64,000 bases of DNA from Denitrobaculum sp965232285 (GTDB taxonomy: Bacteria > Pseudomonadota > Alphaproteobacteria > Kiloniellales > Kiloniellaceae). The translations under genes were made by a program, and so were the position numbers. The notes beneath the pieces were generated by a model, which saw nothing but the letters and a program-made list of their open reading frames with translations, did not search any database and had not been told where the DNA came from. The stretch spans positions 744,001 to 808,000 of the forward strand of contig CBDDPL010000004.1 in assembly GCA_965232285.1 (NCBI GenBank), in the 5' to 3' direction. Positions 26,806 to 35,295 of this stretch are shown piece after piece. Position 1 is the first letter of the stretch; every line of letters starts with the position of its first letter.

Positions 26806-27672
26806 ATGATAACGACTCCCTCTCTCGACATCGACCTGCTGCGCAGCTTCGTGACCGTAGCGGAAGCCGACAGCTTTACCTCGGCCGGTGCGCTGCTGGG
26901 TGCGAGCCAGTCGGCGATGAGTGTGCGGATCCGGAAACTGGAGGAGCGCCTGGGCCGCCGGCTGCTGGAACGTAGCCCGCGCTCGCTTGCCCTGACCGCG
27001 TTCGGCGAAAGCTTCCTGGCGGATGCGCGCCGCGTTTTGCAGGCCCATGACGACGCGGTCTTGCGCATCCGGGATCATCGGCCGCGTCCGGTCTTTCGTC
27101 TGGCGGTCAGCGATCATGCGGCCGGAGCCTGCCTGCCTGAGGTCCTGGCGCTGCTCGGGCAACGGCAGCCCGAGACCCAGTTCATGGTCACGGTCGGTGT
27201 CTCGGCCGAGCTGATGGAGGGCTTTGCGGCGGGCCGTTTCGATGCCGTGGTTGCGCGCGACGAGGGCGGCGATGTGGCGGGGCGCAGTCTCTTTCGGGAT
27301 CGCCTGGTCTGGGCCTCCGCCAAAGGCTTTCAGTGGGACCAGGCGGAGCCGCTGCCGCTGATATCGCTGGCCGCGCCTTGCGGCGTCCGGGCGATGGCCA
27401 TCGCTGCGTTGGATGCACGGGAGATACCCTGGCGCGAGGTCTTCTTAGGAACAGGGGTCGCGGCGGTGCAGGCCGCAGTCTATGCCGGCCTCGGGGTGGC
27501 CCCGCTGGACCGAAGAAATCTGCCCGCCGATTGCCGCGTGATAAGAACCAGCATTGGGCTGCCGGCGCTGCCCTCCACCCAGATGCTGCTGCACCACCGC
27601 AAGGTTCGAGGCGATCGGGAGATCGTTGCCGCCATCGTCGCCGCTTTTCGCGACAGCGGCGGCCCGACTTGA
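26806..27672 (+). CDS. LysR-family regulator
   Basis: A 288-residue regulator with the classic N-terminal helix-turn-helix LDIDLLRSFVTVAEADSFTSAGALLGASQSAMSVRIRKLEERLG and a C-terminal periplasmic-binding-fold sensor. The 109-base divergent gap to the tautomerase gene is AT-rich with an inverted CGAATT/AATTCG pair, the usual place for a LysR site. The effector cannot be told. Confidence 0.9.
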   Translation: MITTPSLDIDLLRSFVTVAEADSFTSAGALLGASQSAMSVRIRKLEERLGRRLLERSPRSLALTAFGESFLADARRVLQAHDDAVLRIRDHRPRPVFRLAVSDHAAGACLPEVLALLGQRQPETQFMVTVGVSAELMEGFAAGRFDAVVARDEGGDVAGRSLFRDRLVWASAKGFQWDQAEPLPLISLAAPCGVRAMAIAALDAREIPWREVFLGTGVAAVQAAVYAGLGVAPLDRRNLPADCRVIRTSIGLPALPSTQMLLHHRKVRGDREIVAAIVAAFRDSGGPT

Positions 27673-27701
27673 TTAGATCCGACATGATCTGATCTTGGTT
27701 G

Positions 27702-28493
27702 TCAGATACCCTTATAGACTGGCGTGCGCCGTTCAGCCCATGCCGCCAATCCCTCCCGGCAGTCGCGCGTTGCCGCCATGCGGGCAAACTGCTCGCGTTC
27801 GATCAGCAGCCCTTCATCGATGCTGGCATTCAGCCCGCGTGTGACGGAAGTCAGGATGCGCGCGGTGGCCAGCGGCGAGTGACGCAGGATGCGTTCGGCC
27901 AGTTCGACGGCGCTTGGTATCAGTTCATCCTGCGGCACGACGTGATTGACCAGTCCCAGTTCGTAGGCCCGTTGCGCCGGGAAGCTGTCGCCGGTTAGCA
28001 GGAGCTCAAGCGCCCGTTTGCGGCCGGTCAGGCGGGGCAGGCGTTGGGTGCCGCCGAAGGTGGGCGGAATTCCGATGTTGATCTCCGGTTTGGCGAAGCG
28101 CGCCTGCTCGCTGGCGACGGCCAGATGCACGGCCTCGGTGATCTCGCACCCGCCGCCGTAGGCCAGCCCGTTGACCGCTGCGATGACCGGCTTGGAAAAG
28201 GCTTCCAGCCGCGCGGTCATGCTTTGGCCGCGACGGCAGAAATCTCTCACCGCGACATCGACTCCTTCTTCAATGCTGCGCGAGAATTCATGGATGTCGC
28301 CGCCGGCCGAAAAAGCCCGCTCGCCAGCGCCGGTGACGATAACCGCGCCGATGTCGCTGTCCGTTTCGACAGCATCGAGCAGTTCAAGCAGCAGGTCATT
28401 GGTTTCGTAGTTGAGGGCGTTGAGTTTTTCCGGTCGGTTCAGGGTCAGGAAGGCGATCCTGCCTTCGGTTTCAAAGAGCACGGGCTCGGTCAT
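27702..28493 (-). CDS. Enoyl-CoA hydratase/isomerase family protein
   Basis: A crotonase-fold protein of 263 residues. It has the oxyanion-hole segments ERAFSAGGDIHEF (about residue 65) and VAAVNGLAYGGGCEITEAVHLAVAS (about 105), followed by FAKPEINIGIPPTFGGTQRLPRLTG. A Glu at the first catalytic site of true hydratases sits in the second segment (GCEITEA). The ATG at 28493 is preferred over a GTG three codons earlier. It is divergent from a TetR gene with a palindrome between them. The acyl-CoA substrate is unknown. Confidence 0.9.
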   Translation of the reverse strand: MTEPVLFETEGRIAFLTLNRPEKLNALNYETNDLLLELLDAVETDSDIGAVIVTGAGERAFSAGGDIHEFSRSIEEGVDVAVRDFCRRGQSMTARLEAFSKPVIAAVNGLAYGGGCEITEAVHLAVASEQARFAKPEINIGIPPTFGGTQRLPRLTGRKRALELLLTGDSFPAQRAYELGLVNHVVPQDELIPSAVELAERILRHSPLATARILTSVTRGLNASIDEGLLIEREQFARMAATRDCREGLAAWAERRTPVYKGI

Positions 28494-28554
28494 AACTGGC
28501 ACCTCGGGAGTTGTTTGATCTCTTTATCCGACGCTAACGATGCGGCTGGCTTGA

Positions 28555-28576
28555 GTACACTCACTGGTTAGTATAC
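28555..28576. promoter_or_regulatory. TetR operator palindrome
   Basis: A 22-base imperfect palindrome whose core is ACTCAC-TG-GTTAGT with outer GTA and TAC arms. It ends nine bases before the TetR start and lies between that gene and the divergent enoyl-CoA hydratase gene. Confidence 0.6.
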
Positions 28577-28585
28577 TTTGAGATT

Positions 28586-29179
28586 ATGCCCCGCGACGCC
28601 GAAGCCACGAAAAAGCGTATCCTGGATGCCGCCAACCGCCTGTTCTACGGTGAGGGGATCCGGGCGGTCAGTGTGGACGCGATCGCCGAGACCGCCGGCC
28701 TGACCAAACGAACGCTCTACTATCACTTCAAGAGCAAGGACGATCTGGTGGCGGCCTATCTGGAATCCCGCGATCAGCCCAATCTGCGGCTGTTTGCCAA
28801 GTGGTTCGATCAGGCGGACGGCACCCTTGCCGACCGGATCGAGGCGATTTTCACCAACCTCGCCAGGTCCGCGCGCCACCCCAAATGGAAGGGTTGCGGC
28901 TTTCTGCGCACCGCTGCCGAACTCGCCAACCTGCCCGGGCACCCCGCCATGAAGGTGGGCGCGGCGCACAAACGGAAGTTCGAAGTCTGGCTTGCGGAGA
29001 AGATCGCCGATGCGGGCTGCGCCGGCGCCGACGAGCTCGCCCGGCAGGTGGTCTTACTTATGGACGGCGCCTTTTCCACCATGCTCGTGCATCGCGACGT
29101 GGCTTACATCGAGACGGCCGGCCAGGCTGCTGCTGCTTTGGTTCGAGTTCGTCTGCCTGAAGGCCGGAAAGAACCGTGA
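28586..29179 (+). CDS. TetR-family repressor
   Basis: A 197-residue TetR regulator. The helix-turn-helix is VSVDAIAETAGLTKRTLYYHFKSKDDLVAAYL; the C-terminal part has KWKGCGFLRTAAELANLPGHPAM, typical of the group with a Gly-Cys-Gly-Phe turn. It probably controls the divergent enoyl-CoA hydratase gene, and itself, through the palindrome in the gap. The effector is unknown. Confidence 0.9.
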   Translation: MPRDAEATKKRILDAANRLFYGEGIRAVSVDAIAETAGLTKRTLYYHFKSKDDLVAAYLESRDQPNLRLFAKWFDQADGTLADRIEAIFTNLARSARHPKWKGCGFLRTAAELANLPGHPAMKVGAAHKRKFEVWLAEKIADAGCAGADELARQVVLLMDGAFSTMLVHRDVAYIETAGQAAAALVRVRLPEGRKEP

Positions 29180-29253
29180 ATCACGGTCGGGAAGCGCGCG
29201 ATCCGGCCTTGGTCGATTTCTCCGGTGTCGTTGCCAAGTCGTTTTTTCACCAT

Positions 29254-29916
29254 TCACGCCATCAGTCCCGTGAGATGTGACTGCCGCCGTAAGAGGAACT
29301 CCCACAGCCGGTCCGGATAGTCGGCGGCGACCGCTTCCACGACCGAAGGGCGTGCGGCCAGACCTTGCCGCCAGGCGGCGAGCTTCGGCCTGTCGCGCAG
29401 GATGCCGAAGTCGCCGATCCGATCGAAGGCATCGAAATAGCGGAAAATCGGACCGAAGGCAGCATCGACCAGGGAAAAGGCGTCACCGTCGAAGTAGGGG
29501 CCGGCCTCCAGTCGTTCCTCGAGGCGCGCGAACTTGCGGCTCAGAGCCTCTGTCTTCGCCGCAAAGCCCTCGGCGTCCGGCGCCGCGTAGAAGGCCCAGA
29601 TGTCGCTGAGAATGGAGGAGCCGAACTCGATCCAGGCGCGATGCTCAGCCCGCTCGAGCGGGTCCGCCGGATGGAGCGGCTTGGGCTGAGTTTCCTCGAG
29701 ATACTCCAGGATGACGGCAGACTCGAAGATTGCCCTGTCGCCGACTTTCAGCAGGGGTGTCTTGCCCAGAGGCGAGAGCGCCAGAAACCAGGCGGGTTTG
29801 TTTGCCAGATCCACGTCGATTCGTTCGAAGACGACGTCCTTTTCGCGCAACGTGATCGCGGCGCGCTGGACATAGGGGCAGAGCTGGTGACTGACCAGGA
29901 TAAGGGGTTCGGGCAT
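29254..29916 (-). CDS. Glutathione S-transferase-like protein
   Basis: A 220-residue GST. The N-terminal thioredoxin-like domain has HQLCPYVQRAAITLREKDVVFERIDVDLANKPAWFLALSPLGKTPLL, where Cys13 sits at the catalytic site as in omega/beta classes; the conserved cis-Pro motif is KTPLL. The C-terminal helical domain follows (residues 85-210). It lies 15 bases downstream of the doxX-like gene on the same strand, so they are one operon. The substrate is unknown. Confidence 0.88.
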   Translation of the reverse strand: MPEPLILVSHQLCPYVQRAAITLREKDVVFERIDVDLANKPAWFLALSPLGKTPLLKVGDRAIFESAVILEYLEETQPKPLHPADPLERAEHRAWIEFGSSILSDIWAFYAAPDAEGFAAKTEALSRKFARLEERLEAGPYFDGDAFSLVDAAFGPIFRYFDAFDRIGDFGILRDRPKLAAWRQGLAARPSVVEAVAADYPDRLWEFLLRRQSHLTGLMA

Positions 29917-29931
29917 GGCTGTTCCTTTCCG

Positions 29932-30360
29932 TTACGCCGAGAGGTTCCTGAGATGGGGCAGGGGGCCCGACGGCTTGAGCGCATAAGCGCCGTCGCCCAG
30001 CAGGAACTGAACGAAGGCCAGCAGAGTCAGGTAAAGGGGATACTCCCAGCCGCCGTTTTCGTAACCGAACATCCAGCCGTTGCCCCAGTGCGCCCAGGTC
30101 GCACCGGCCAGGATGGGCAGAAGGGCCAGGGCGATCCAGCGGGCCTGGACCCCCAGGATCAGCAGTAAGCCACCGGTCGTCTCGGTGAAGAAAACCAAAT
30201 AGGCAAACCAGCCGGGCAGGCCGATCGATCCGAAAAACGCCGCGGTACCGGGCAGGCTGAAGATAAAGAATTTCAGCAGCAGGCTGTGCGCCAGAAACAT
30301 GCTGCCCAGAGCAACGCGGAGCAGAAAGATGGCCAAGGCCGTCAGGTTCTCTTGAGTCAT
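29932..30360 (-). CDS. DoxX-family membrane protein
   Basis: A 142-residue membrane protein with four helices: LAIFLLRVALGSMFLAHSLL, FGSIGLPGWFAYLVFFTETTGGLLLILGV, LALLPILAGATWAH and LYLTLLAFVQFLLGDGAYAL. The family often assists redox or thiol proteins in the inner membrane. It starts at 30360; three ATGCA-N2-TGCAT sites lie just upstream and the MarR-type gene faces it. It is co-transcribed with the GST. Confidence 0.87.
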   Translation of the reverse strand: MTQENLTALAIFLLRVALGSMFLAHSLLLKFFIFSLPGTAAFFGSIGLPGWFAYLVFFTETTGGLLLILGVQARWIALALLPILAGATWAHWGNGWMFGYENGGWEYPLYLTLLAFVQFLLGDGAYALKPSGPLPHLRNLSA

Positions 30361-30376
30361 CGCGGATCCTACTAAG

Positions 30377-30436
30377 ATGCAATTGCATGTATATCTATGC
30401 ATATGCATGTAAATGTCAAGCTTGATGCACCTGCAT
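30377..30436. promoter_or_regulatory. Three MarR-type operators, ATGCA-N2-TGCAT
   Basis: ATGCAATTGCAT (30377-30388) and ATGCATATGCAT (30397-30408) are perfect palindromes; ATGCACCTGCAT (30425-30436) differs only in its middle pair. Centre spacings are 20 and 28 bases. All lie between divergent doxX-like and MarR-type genes. Confidence 0.7.
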
Positions 30437-30456
30437 GAATTTGGCATGACTGTCTC

Positions 30457-30903
30457 ATGACGAAGGAACCCAACGCCGCCGCCGTCGAGGCCTGGATGCG
30501 CCTGATGAAGGCGCAGCACGCGGCGTTGTCTCAGGTCGAGCAGGCTTTCAAGGACGGCGGCTTTCCGCCCTTGTCCTGGTACGATGTCCTCTGGGAACTG
30601 GAGCGCGGCAACAGCGGCGGCATGCGGCCTTTCGAACTGGAACGCGCACTGTTGGTCCCGCAGTATGGGCTCTCGCGCCTGCTTGAGCGTATGGCCAAGG
30701 CCGGTTATCTGGAGCGGCGGCCCTGTGAAGAGGACGGACGCGGACAGTTGATCCTGCTCAGCAAGACCGGCCGGCAGTTGCGCAAAAGGATGTGGCAGGT
30801 CTATGCACCGACCCTGAAGAGGGCCGTGGCCGACCGCCTGACCGAGAAAGAGGCGGCAACCTTAAGCAGGCTGTTGGGGAAGCTCTTGCCCGAAGGGGTT
30901 TAG
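30457..30903 (+). CDS. MarR-family regulator
   Basis: A 148-residue winged-helix protein. The recognition region is RPFELERALLVPQYGLSRLLERMAKAGYLERRPCEEDGRGQLILLSKTGRQLRKRMW, with the wing at EEDGRGQ. It is divergent from the doxX-like/GST pair and probably represses it through the ATGCA-N2-TGCAT sites. The stop is followed 22 bases later by a kinase-like gene on the same strand. Confidence 0.9.
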   Translation: MTKEPNAAAVEAWMRLMKAQHAALSQVEQAFKDGGFPPLSWYDVLWELERGNSGGMRPFELERALLVPQYGLSRLLERMAKAGYLERRPCEEDGRGQLILLSKTGRQLRKRMWQVYAPTLKRAVADRLTEKEAATLSRLLGKLLPEGV

Positions 30904-30925
30904 CAGGCAGGCGGGGAGAAAGAAC

Positions 30926-31429
30926 TTGCTGATCATACTTGGCGGACTGCCAGGCGCGGGCAAGACGACGTTATCCAAAGAGCTGGCGCGTCGTCTTTCG
31001 GCGTTTCACCTGCGGATCGACAGCATCGAACAGGCGATCAAGAACTCCTCCGCGGGCCCCGTGGCCATGGACGACAGCGGTTATCGGGTCGCCTACGCGC
31101 TTGCCGAAGACAACCTGCGGCTCGGCCGCAGCGTGATTGCCGATTCGGTCAATCCCATCGCCCTGACGCGCGATGCCTGGCGGGAGGTGGCCGCGCGATC
31201 CGGTGCGGAGGCCATCGAAATCGAGGTGGTCTGCTCGGACCCGGCGGAGCACCGCCGGCGTGTGGAGGCCCGGCTTTCCGATATCCCCGGCCTGCGCCTG
31301 CCGAGCTGGCATGATGTCCTGGCGCGGGAATACGAGCCCTGGGATTCGGCGGAACTGGTTATTGATACGGCCCGGAAGGATGTCACCCATTTGGTCGAGG
31401 ATATCCTGTTGGCCTTGCCGCTGGAATAA
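30926..31429 (+). CDS. P-loop kinase-like ATPase (AAA_33/zeta-toxin type)
   Basis: A 167-residue protein with the Walker A motif GLPGAGKTT at residues 7-15 and a lid-like Arg-rich helix (DPAEHRRRVEARL near 98). The pattern is that of small cytoplasmic kinases in the AAA_33/zeta-toxin group; the phosphate acceptor is unknown. It starts with TTG after GGGGAGAAAG, so expression may be kept low. It is probably co-transcribed with the MarR gene. No antitoxin-like small partner is visible. Confidence 0.8.
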   Translation: MLIILGGLPGAGKTTLSKELARRLSAFHLRIDSIEQAIKNSSAGPVAMDDSGYRVAYALAEDNLRLGRSVIADSVNPIALTRDAWREVAARSGAEAIEIEVVCSDPAEHRRRVEARLSDIPGLRLPSWHDVLAREYEPWDSAELVIDTARKDVTHLVEDILLALPLE

Positions 31430-31583
31430 AGTAGCCGCAGTCGACTGCTCGGTCTCGAGCTTTCCGGCACGGCAAAATTTGTCAGGATAAAACCACAGCT
31501 TTCTCATAAAACCTCGGACAGCCTTTGCTGTAACTAGGATCCCGTTTGTTTTCACGAATAGTCGTCGTGCACGGGGGTTACAT

Positions 31584-34211
31584 ATGAGCCGAGGGTCCTA
31601 CACAGAGTTCCGAGATGTTTTGCGCGCATTTGAATCCGGCTGGGACCGGCAGCGCTATGAAAGCGGCAACATTCAGGATTTCCAGCTCGATCTCTGGGCG
31701 CGCGGGTCGGTTGGCGATTTCTTTCCCGGCTACACAAGCTGGTCTCAGTTGAGCGACGACGAGTGGGACGCCATGTCCTACCGCTCCATGAACACCTTGG
31801 GCTTCGTCGGTTATCAGTTCGGCGAAGCACTCTTGATCGACCTTGGTTACTACGACGACGATGTCTTCTACGGTAACGGTGCCGCAAGCAACACCTGGGA
31901 CGGCAGTTGGACTGGCAAGAACGGCGTGAATTCCCTGGAAGACTTCATGACCAGGGAGGCGCAAGAGGTCGCCATACAAGAGGCCTTCGGCTTCAACCTT
32001 AAAATCATTCAGGAGGGCCTGGCCAACAACGGCGAGAGCCTGGAAGACTACATCGGTACCACACGCAGCTATGTCGAGAACGGCCAGACGGTGGAGGTGC
32101 CCCTGACCTTGACCGGCATCATGGCCGCGGCCCATCTGCGCGGCGCCTACGGAACCCTCGCACTTTTGCAAGGTGGTTCGGTTTCGAGCGATGAATTCGG
32201 CACTTCGATTCTGCGCTACATCGAGCAGTTCGGTGACTTTGACGCCCCCAGTGTGGAAGAGGCGATCGATTACTTCGAGGACCGGATCACCGGTGATGAG
32301 GGCCTGGGTACACCCGGGGCAGGCGATGGTGGCGCACCCGGCAGCGGCGGCGGTTCGTTCGATGCTGGCGGCGCAGGAGTGACGAAGGAGAACGCGAATG
32401 TCGTCGTGACCTGGGCCTGGGGCCAGAAGGAGGTCATGACCGGCTTCGACCCGCAGACCGATAGCATCTTCATCGACTGGATCAACGCCGAGCAGCTCGA
32501 GGTGACGGAGCAGAACGGCAACGCGGTCTTTGCCGTGCCGTCGAATAATCAGAGCATCACGCTTCAAGGCATTGCGCTTGCCGACCTGACGCCCGCGAAC
32601 TTCACCATTCTCGATGGTTCCGCCGCGGCCGAAGTCTTCAATCTGGTCGCGGAGGGTAACGGCGCCGGTTCGGGCGATGGGTCAGGGCAAGGTAATGACG
32701 GCAACGGACATGGCGGTGGCCACGGCGGAGGACATGGTGGTGGCCATGGGGGCGGCGATCCGGCGCAGATGGTCATGATCGGGCTCGACAGCCCGTCCCG
32801 GACCATTACCGACTTCGATCCCTCGAAGGACATGGTGCATCTGCTGGAAAACGTGACTGGCGATCGTTTCGAGATTTCGGAAAGCGGATCTGCAGCAAAC
32901 CAGGCGGTCCGGATCGTCATCAGCGACCAGTCGGGCGCCACGGCTAGCATCACGACGCTTCAGGGCGTCGGTCTCGACGACCTCACCCTGAGTAACTTCT
33001 CGGTCGCGGAACAGACGGCCTTCAACGAGGTGGTGACCGCGATCAATGCCTCGATCGGGACGCCACCGCCCCAGGGCGGGGGCTTCGATATCGCCTACGA
33101 CACCGACGGATCGAGCCCGCCGGCCAGTTCCGGCGAGACGCCTCAGGGGGGCGTCAGGTACCTCGCCGACGTGAACGCCGATGACATTGTGAATTTCGAT
33201 CCTGCAAGGGATCAGCTCGACTTCGGCAACAACTCGGTCCACGGCATGATCCTGACCAAGACGCCGGCCGGGGAGGTCGCGATCGATTTCCCCTGGAGTT
33301 CTGCCGTTCAGATCCTGCAGGGCGTCGGATATCAGGATCTCAGCATCGAGAGTTTCGGTGTCGTCGGGAACGAACACCTCCGCCAGGACATCGGCGGCAT
33401 TCTCTCCTGGGAGCTTGGCATCGGTCCGCGCGAAACGGACACGGTCTACCTTCGCTCGCATGAGTACGGTAAGGAAGAGGTGATCGATGATTTCGATCCC
33501 GCGACCATGAAGATCAGCTTCCTTTATTTCGGAACGCGGGAGCAGCTCACGGTGGAAGACACTGAAGCCGGACTGGTGATCAGAACCCTTCCGACCGGCC
33601 AGAGCTTCACCTTCACGGGCCTGAAGCTAAACGACCTCGCGCCGGGGCAGGTGGAATTCCATTTCGACCAGGTGATGGAAGACAACCTGGAAGTGCCCTT
33701 CGGTTTCGATCAGGAGGAGGTGACCCTGGTCGACCGCACGGCACTGCTTACCCCCGAAGCCCCGCCGGGTCAGGGAACCGATGGTTTTCAGACCCGCGAT
33801 GGCATCAATCCTCCCGGCGATGGAAGTCCGGATGGCGGCGGAGGCCCAGATGGTGGCGGTTCCGGCGGAACTCCGCCTGACCCGGGCGGGCCGGGTCAGC
33901 AAAGCGACGGCCGGGTCGAGATTACCTGGAACTGGGCGGCGCAGGAGGTCATCACGGGTTTCGATCCAGATGCCGATATCTTCGACTTCGGCCATATGGC
34001 GGCGGGCCAGATCGATATCAGCGAACGCGGCGACGACCTGGTGATCGAAGTCCTCGACAACGGGGGGCACAGCTACATCCTGCGCGATCTGCAAGCCGAG
34101 GATCTGAATGCGGACAACCTTGAGGCGGCCCCCTACAACAATGCCATCGATGCCCCCGGTGGCGTGATCGACCAACTGACCTCGCTCGGCTTCGATGACA
34201 TGGTCGCGTAA
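31584..34211 (+). CDS. Large repeat protein with Gly/His-rich linkers
   Basis: An 875-residue protein not assigned to a named family. Residues 1-240 form a mostly helical unknown domain (DDVFYGNGAASNTWDGSW then SLEDFMTREAQEVAIQEAFGFNLKIIQEGL). Five repeats of about 80 residues follow near 268, 395, 523, 618 and 776. Each has a Trp/Tyr-rich first strand, an FDP turn, and an LxGVxLxDL-like end; the first and last begin VTWAWGQKEV and ITWNWAAQEV. This resembles the repeat found after catalytic domains in secreted chitinases and related exoproteins. The linker at about 358-393 has four His-Gly-Gly-Gly units. There is no signal peptide and no RTX nonapeptide; type I secretion is possible. Confidence 0.7.
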   Translation: MSRGSYTEFRDVLRAFESGWDRQRYESGNIQDFQLDLWARGSVGDFFPGYTSWSQLSDDEWDAMSYRSMNTLGFVGYQFGEALLIDLGYYDDDVFYGNGAASNTWDGSWTGKNGVNSLEDFMTREAQEVAIQEAFGFNLKIIQEGLANNGESLEDYIGTTRSYVENGQTVEVPLTLTGIMAAAHLRGAYGTLALLQGGSVSSDEFGTSILRYIEQFGDFDAPSVEEAIDYFEDRITGDEGLGTPGAGDGGAPGSGGGSFDAGGAGVTKENANVVVTWAWGQKEVMTGFDPQTDSIFIDWINAEQLEVTEQNGNAVFAVPSNNQSITLQGIALADLTPANFTILDGSAAAEVFNLVAEGNGAGSGDGSGQGNDGNGHGGGHGGGHGGGHGGGDPAQMVMIGLDSPSRTITDFDPSKDMVHLLENVTGDRFEISESGSAANQAVRIVISDQSGATASITTLQGVGLDDLTLSNFSVAEQTAFNEVVTAINASIGTPPPQGGGFDIAYDTDGSSPPASSGETPQGGVRYLADVNADDIVNFDPARDQLDFGNNSVHGMILTKTPAGEVAIDFPWSSAVQILQGVGYQDLSIESFGVVGNEHLRQDIGGILSWELGIGPRETDTVYLRSHEYGKEEVIDDFDPATMKISFLYFGTREQLTVEDTEAGLVIRTLPTGQSFTFTGLKLNDLAPGQVEFHFDQVMEDNLEVPFGFDQEEVTLVDRTALLTPEAPPGQGTDGFQTRDGINPPGDGSPDGGGGPDGGGSGGTPPDPGGPGQQSDGRVEITWNWAAQEVITGFDPDADIFDFGHMAAGQIDISERGDDLVIEVLDNGGHSYILRDLQAEDLNADNLEAAPYNNAIDAPGGVIDQLTSLGFDDMVA

Positions 34212-34265
34212 GGGACGCGTCTCACGGCCGGTACCGGGCGAGGGCAGTTCAGCGGTCAGTGACAG

Positions 34266-34937
34266 TCAGTTGCGCTTGGAAATGACCGTCGGCCCGAGGA
34301 AGTAGTTGGTCGAATCGCTCGGCAAGATGGCCTCCCAGGCGACGCGCAGCCGGTCGAGTTCGCCGAAGGCGGCGGCGATTACAGGGCCGTCCGCGGTGAT
34401 CACCGGCTGAACCGGCGGACCGTCCGTTCCCTGGGCAACCTGTTCGATGCGAAGGAAACAGCGTCCGCTGGCCAGGTCGATGCGCAGGAAGACCCGGTGT
34501 TCATCAGCGGCGCCCGTGTAGGTGCCGACGATCGGGCTGCCGATACCGCTGACCAGGCGGAAGTTTCCACCCGCGATCTCCAGGCCGCAGGCCACGTCGT
34601 CGTCATCGTTAAGCGCGTCGATCGCAATAACCGGCGTATTGGTGACGGTGAGCTTCACCCCCGAAAAACTGATTGCGTATTCGCTGGTGTTGTGCGGATG
34701 GCCGCCGACGATCAGGTCGACGAAGGTCGGCGAGGTGCCGTTGGCGGGCAGTTGGATATTGCCGCCGTTGAAGAGAACGGGTCCGGCCGCGCTGACGGAG
34801 TCGCCTGCCGGCGCGCCGGGGATCGGTCCCGGGCCGGCCGGCCCGTCACCGCTGGAATGGGTGTTCAGGATCTCGGTGCAGCCGCCCAGCGCGGCGAGAA
34901 GGCCGCCGACAGCGAGCAGAATGTTGAACTTGCGCAT
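34266..34937 (-). CDS. Putative lipoprotein
   Basis: A 223-residue protein with a lipobox: after a hydrophobic leader (KFNILLAVGGLLAALGGC) the Cys at residue 19 follows Leu-Gly-Gly. The next 25 residues are Gly/Pro/Ser-rich, a usual lipoprotein tether. The rest is beta-rich with no family I recognise (DALNDDDDVACGLEIAGGNF). The ATG at 34937 has AAGGAG upstream. It converges with the large repeat protein gene 54 bases away. Confidence 0.75.
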   Translation of the reverse strand: MRKFNILLAVGGLLAALGGCTEILNTHSSGDGPAGPGPIPGAPAGDSVSAAGPVLFNGGNIQLPANGTSPTFVDLIVGGHPHNTSEYAISFSGVKLTVTNTPVIAIDALNDDDDVACGLEIAGGNFRLVSGIGSPIVGTYTGAADEHRVFLRIDLASGRCFLRIEQVAQGTDGPPVQPVITADGPVIAAAFGELDRLRVAWEAILPSDSTNYFLGPTVISKRN

Positions 34938-35030
34938 GGGTTTCTCCTTGTTCACGGGAGTCTGAGAAAGAGTGGCGGGCCCATCGGCGTCTCAGGGCCC
35001 GCCACCCGGCCGACTGCCGGCAGATTGGTG

Positions 35031-35292
35031 ATACCAAGGGTGGTTGATAATGACCCAGATAGACGCCTTACCGCGGTTTTCGGTTAGGAGCGGGCGGTGC
35101 AGCGATGTGGCACATCGGAAACCGTACGCGACGCGGGCCGAAAGCCGCGGTAAGGCGCCGGTTGGTTGTTTTTGGGAGCCTTCGGAGGGCGTCGAAAGGC
35201 CTTGCCGATGCGCCGCATCGACTGCTGCCTTTCTCCTGCCCGAAGGTTCCCAAAGACAATCTATCTGGGTCATTATCAACCACCCTTGGTAT
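35031..35292. mobile_element. MITE-like repeat element 1, 262 bases
   Basis: Perfect 33-base inverted repeats (35031-35063 and 35260-35292; outermost bases ATACCAAGGG) enclose two long hairpins: arms 35064-35083 with 35138-35157 (19 of 20 pairs) and 35168-35185 with 35240-35257 (16 of 18). All three mismatches are G-T, that is, G-U wobbles in a plus-strand transcript. It has no gene of its own. It ends three bases before the stop codon of the small Cys-rich protein gene at 35296. No clear target duplication is visible. A companion with the same design is at 42089. Confidence 0.75.
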
Positions 35293-35295
35293 TCG

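Noticed and set aside
30926..31429. Zeta-type toxin of a toxin-antitoxin pair
   Set aside because: The P-loop fits, but the gene is linked to a MarR regulator and no small antitoxin partner is present.
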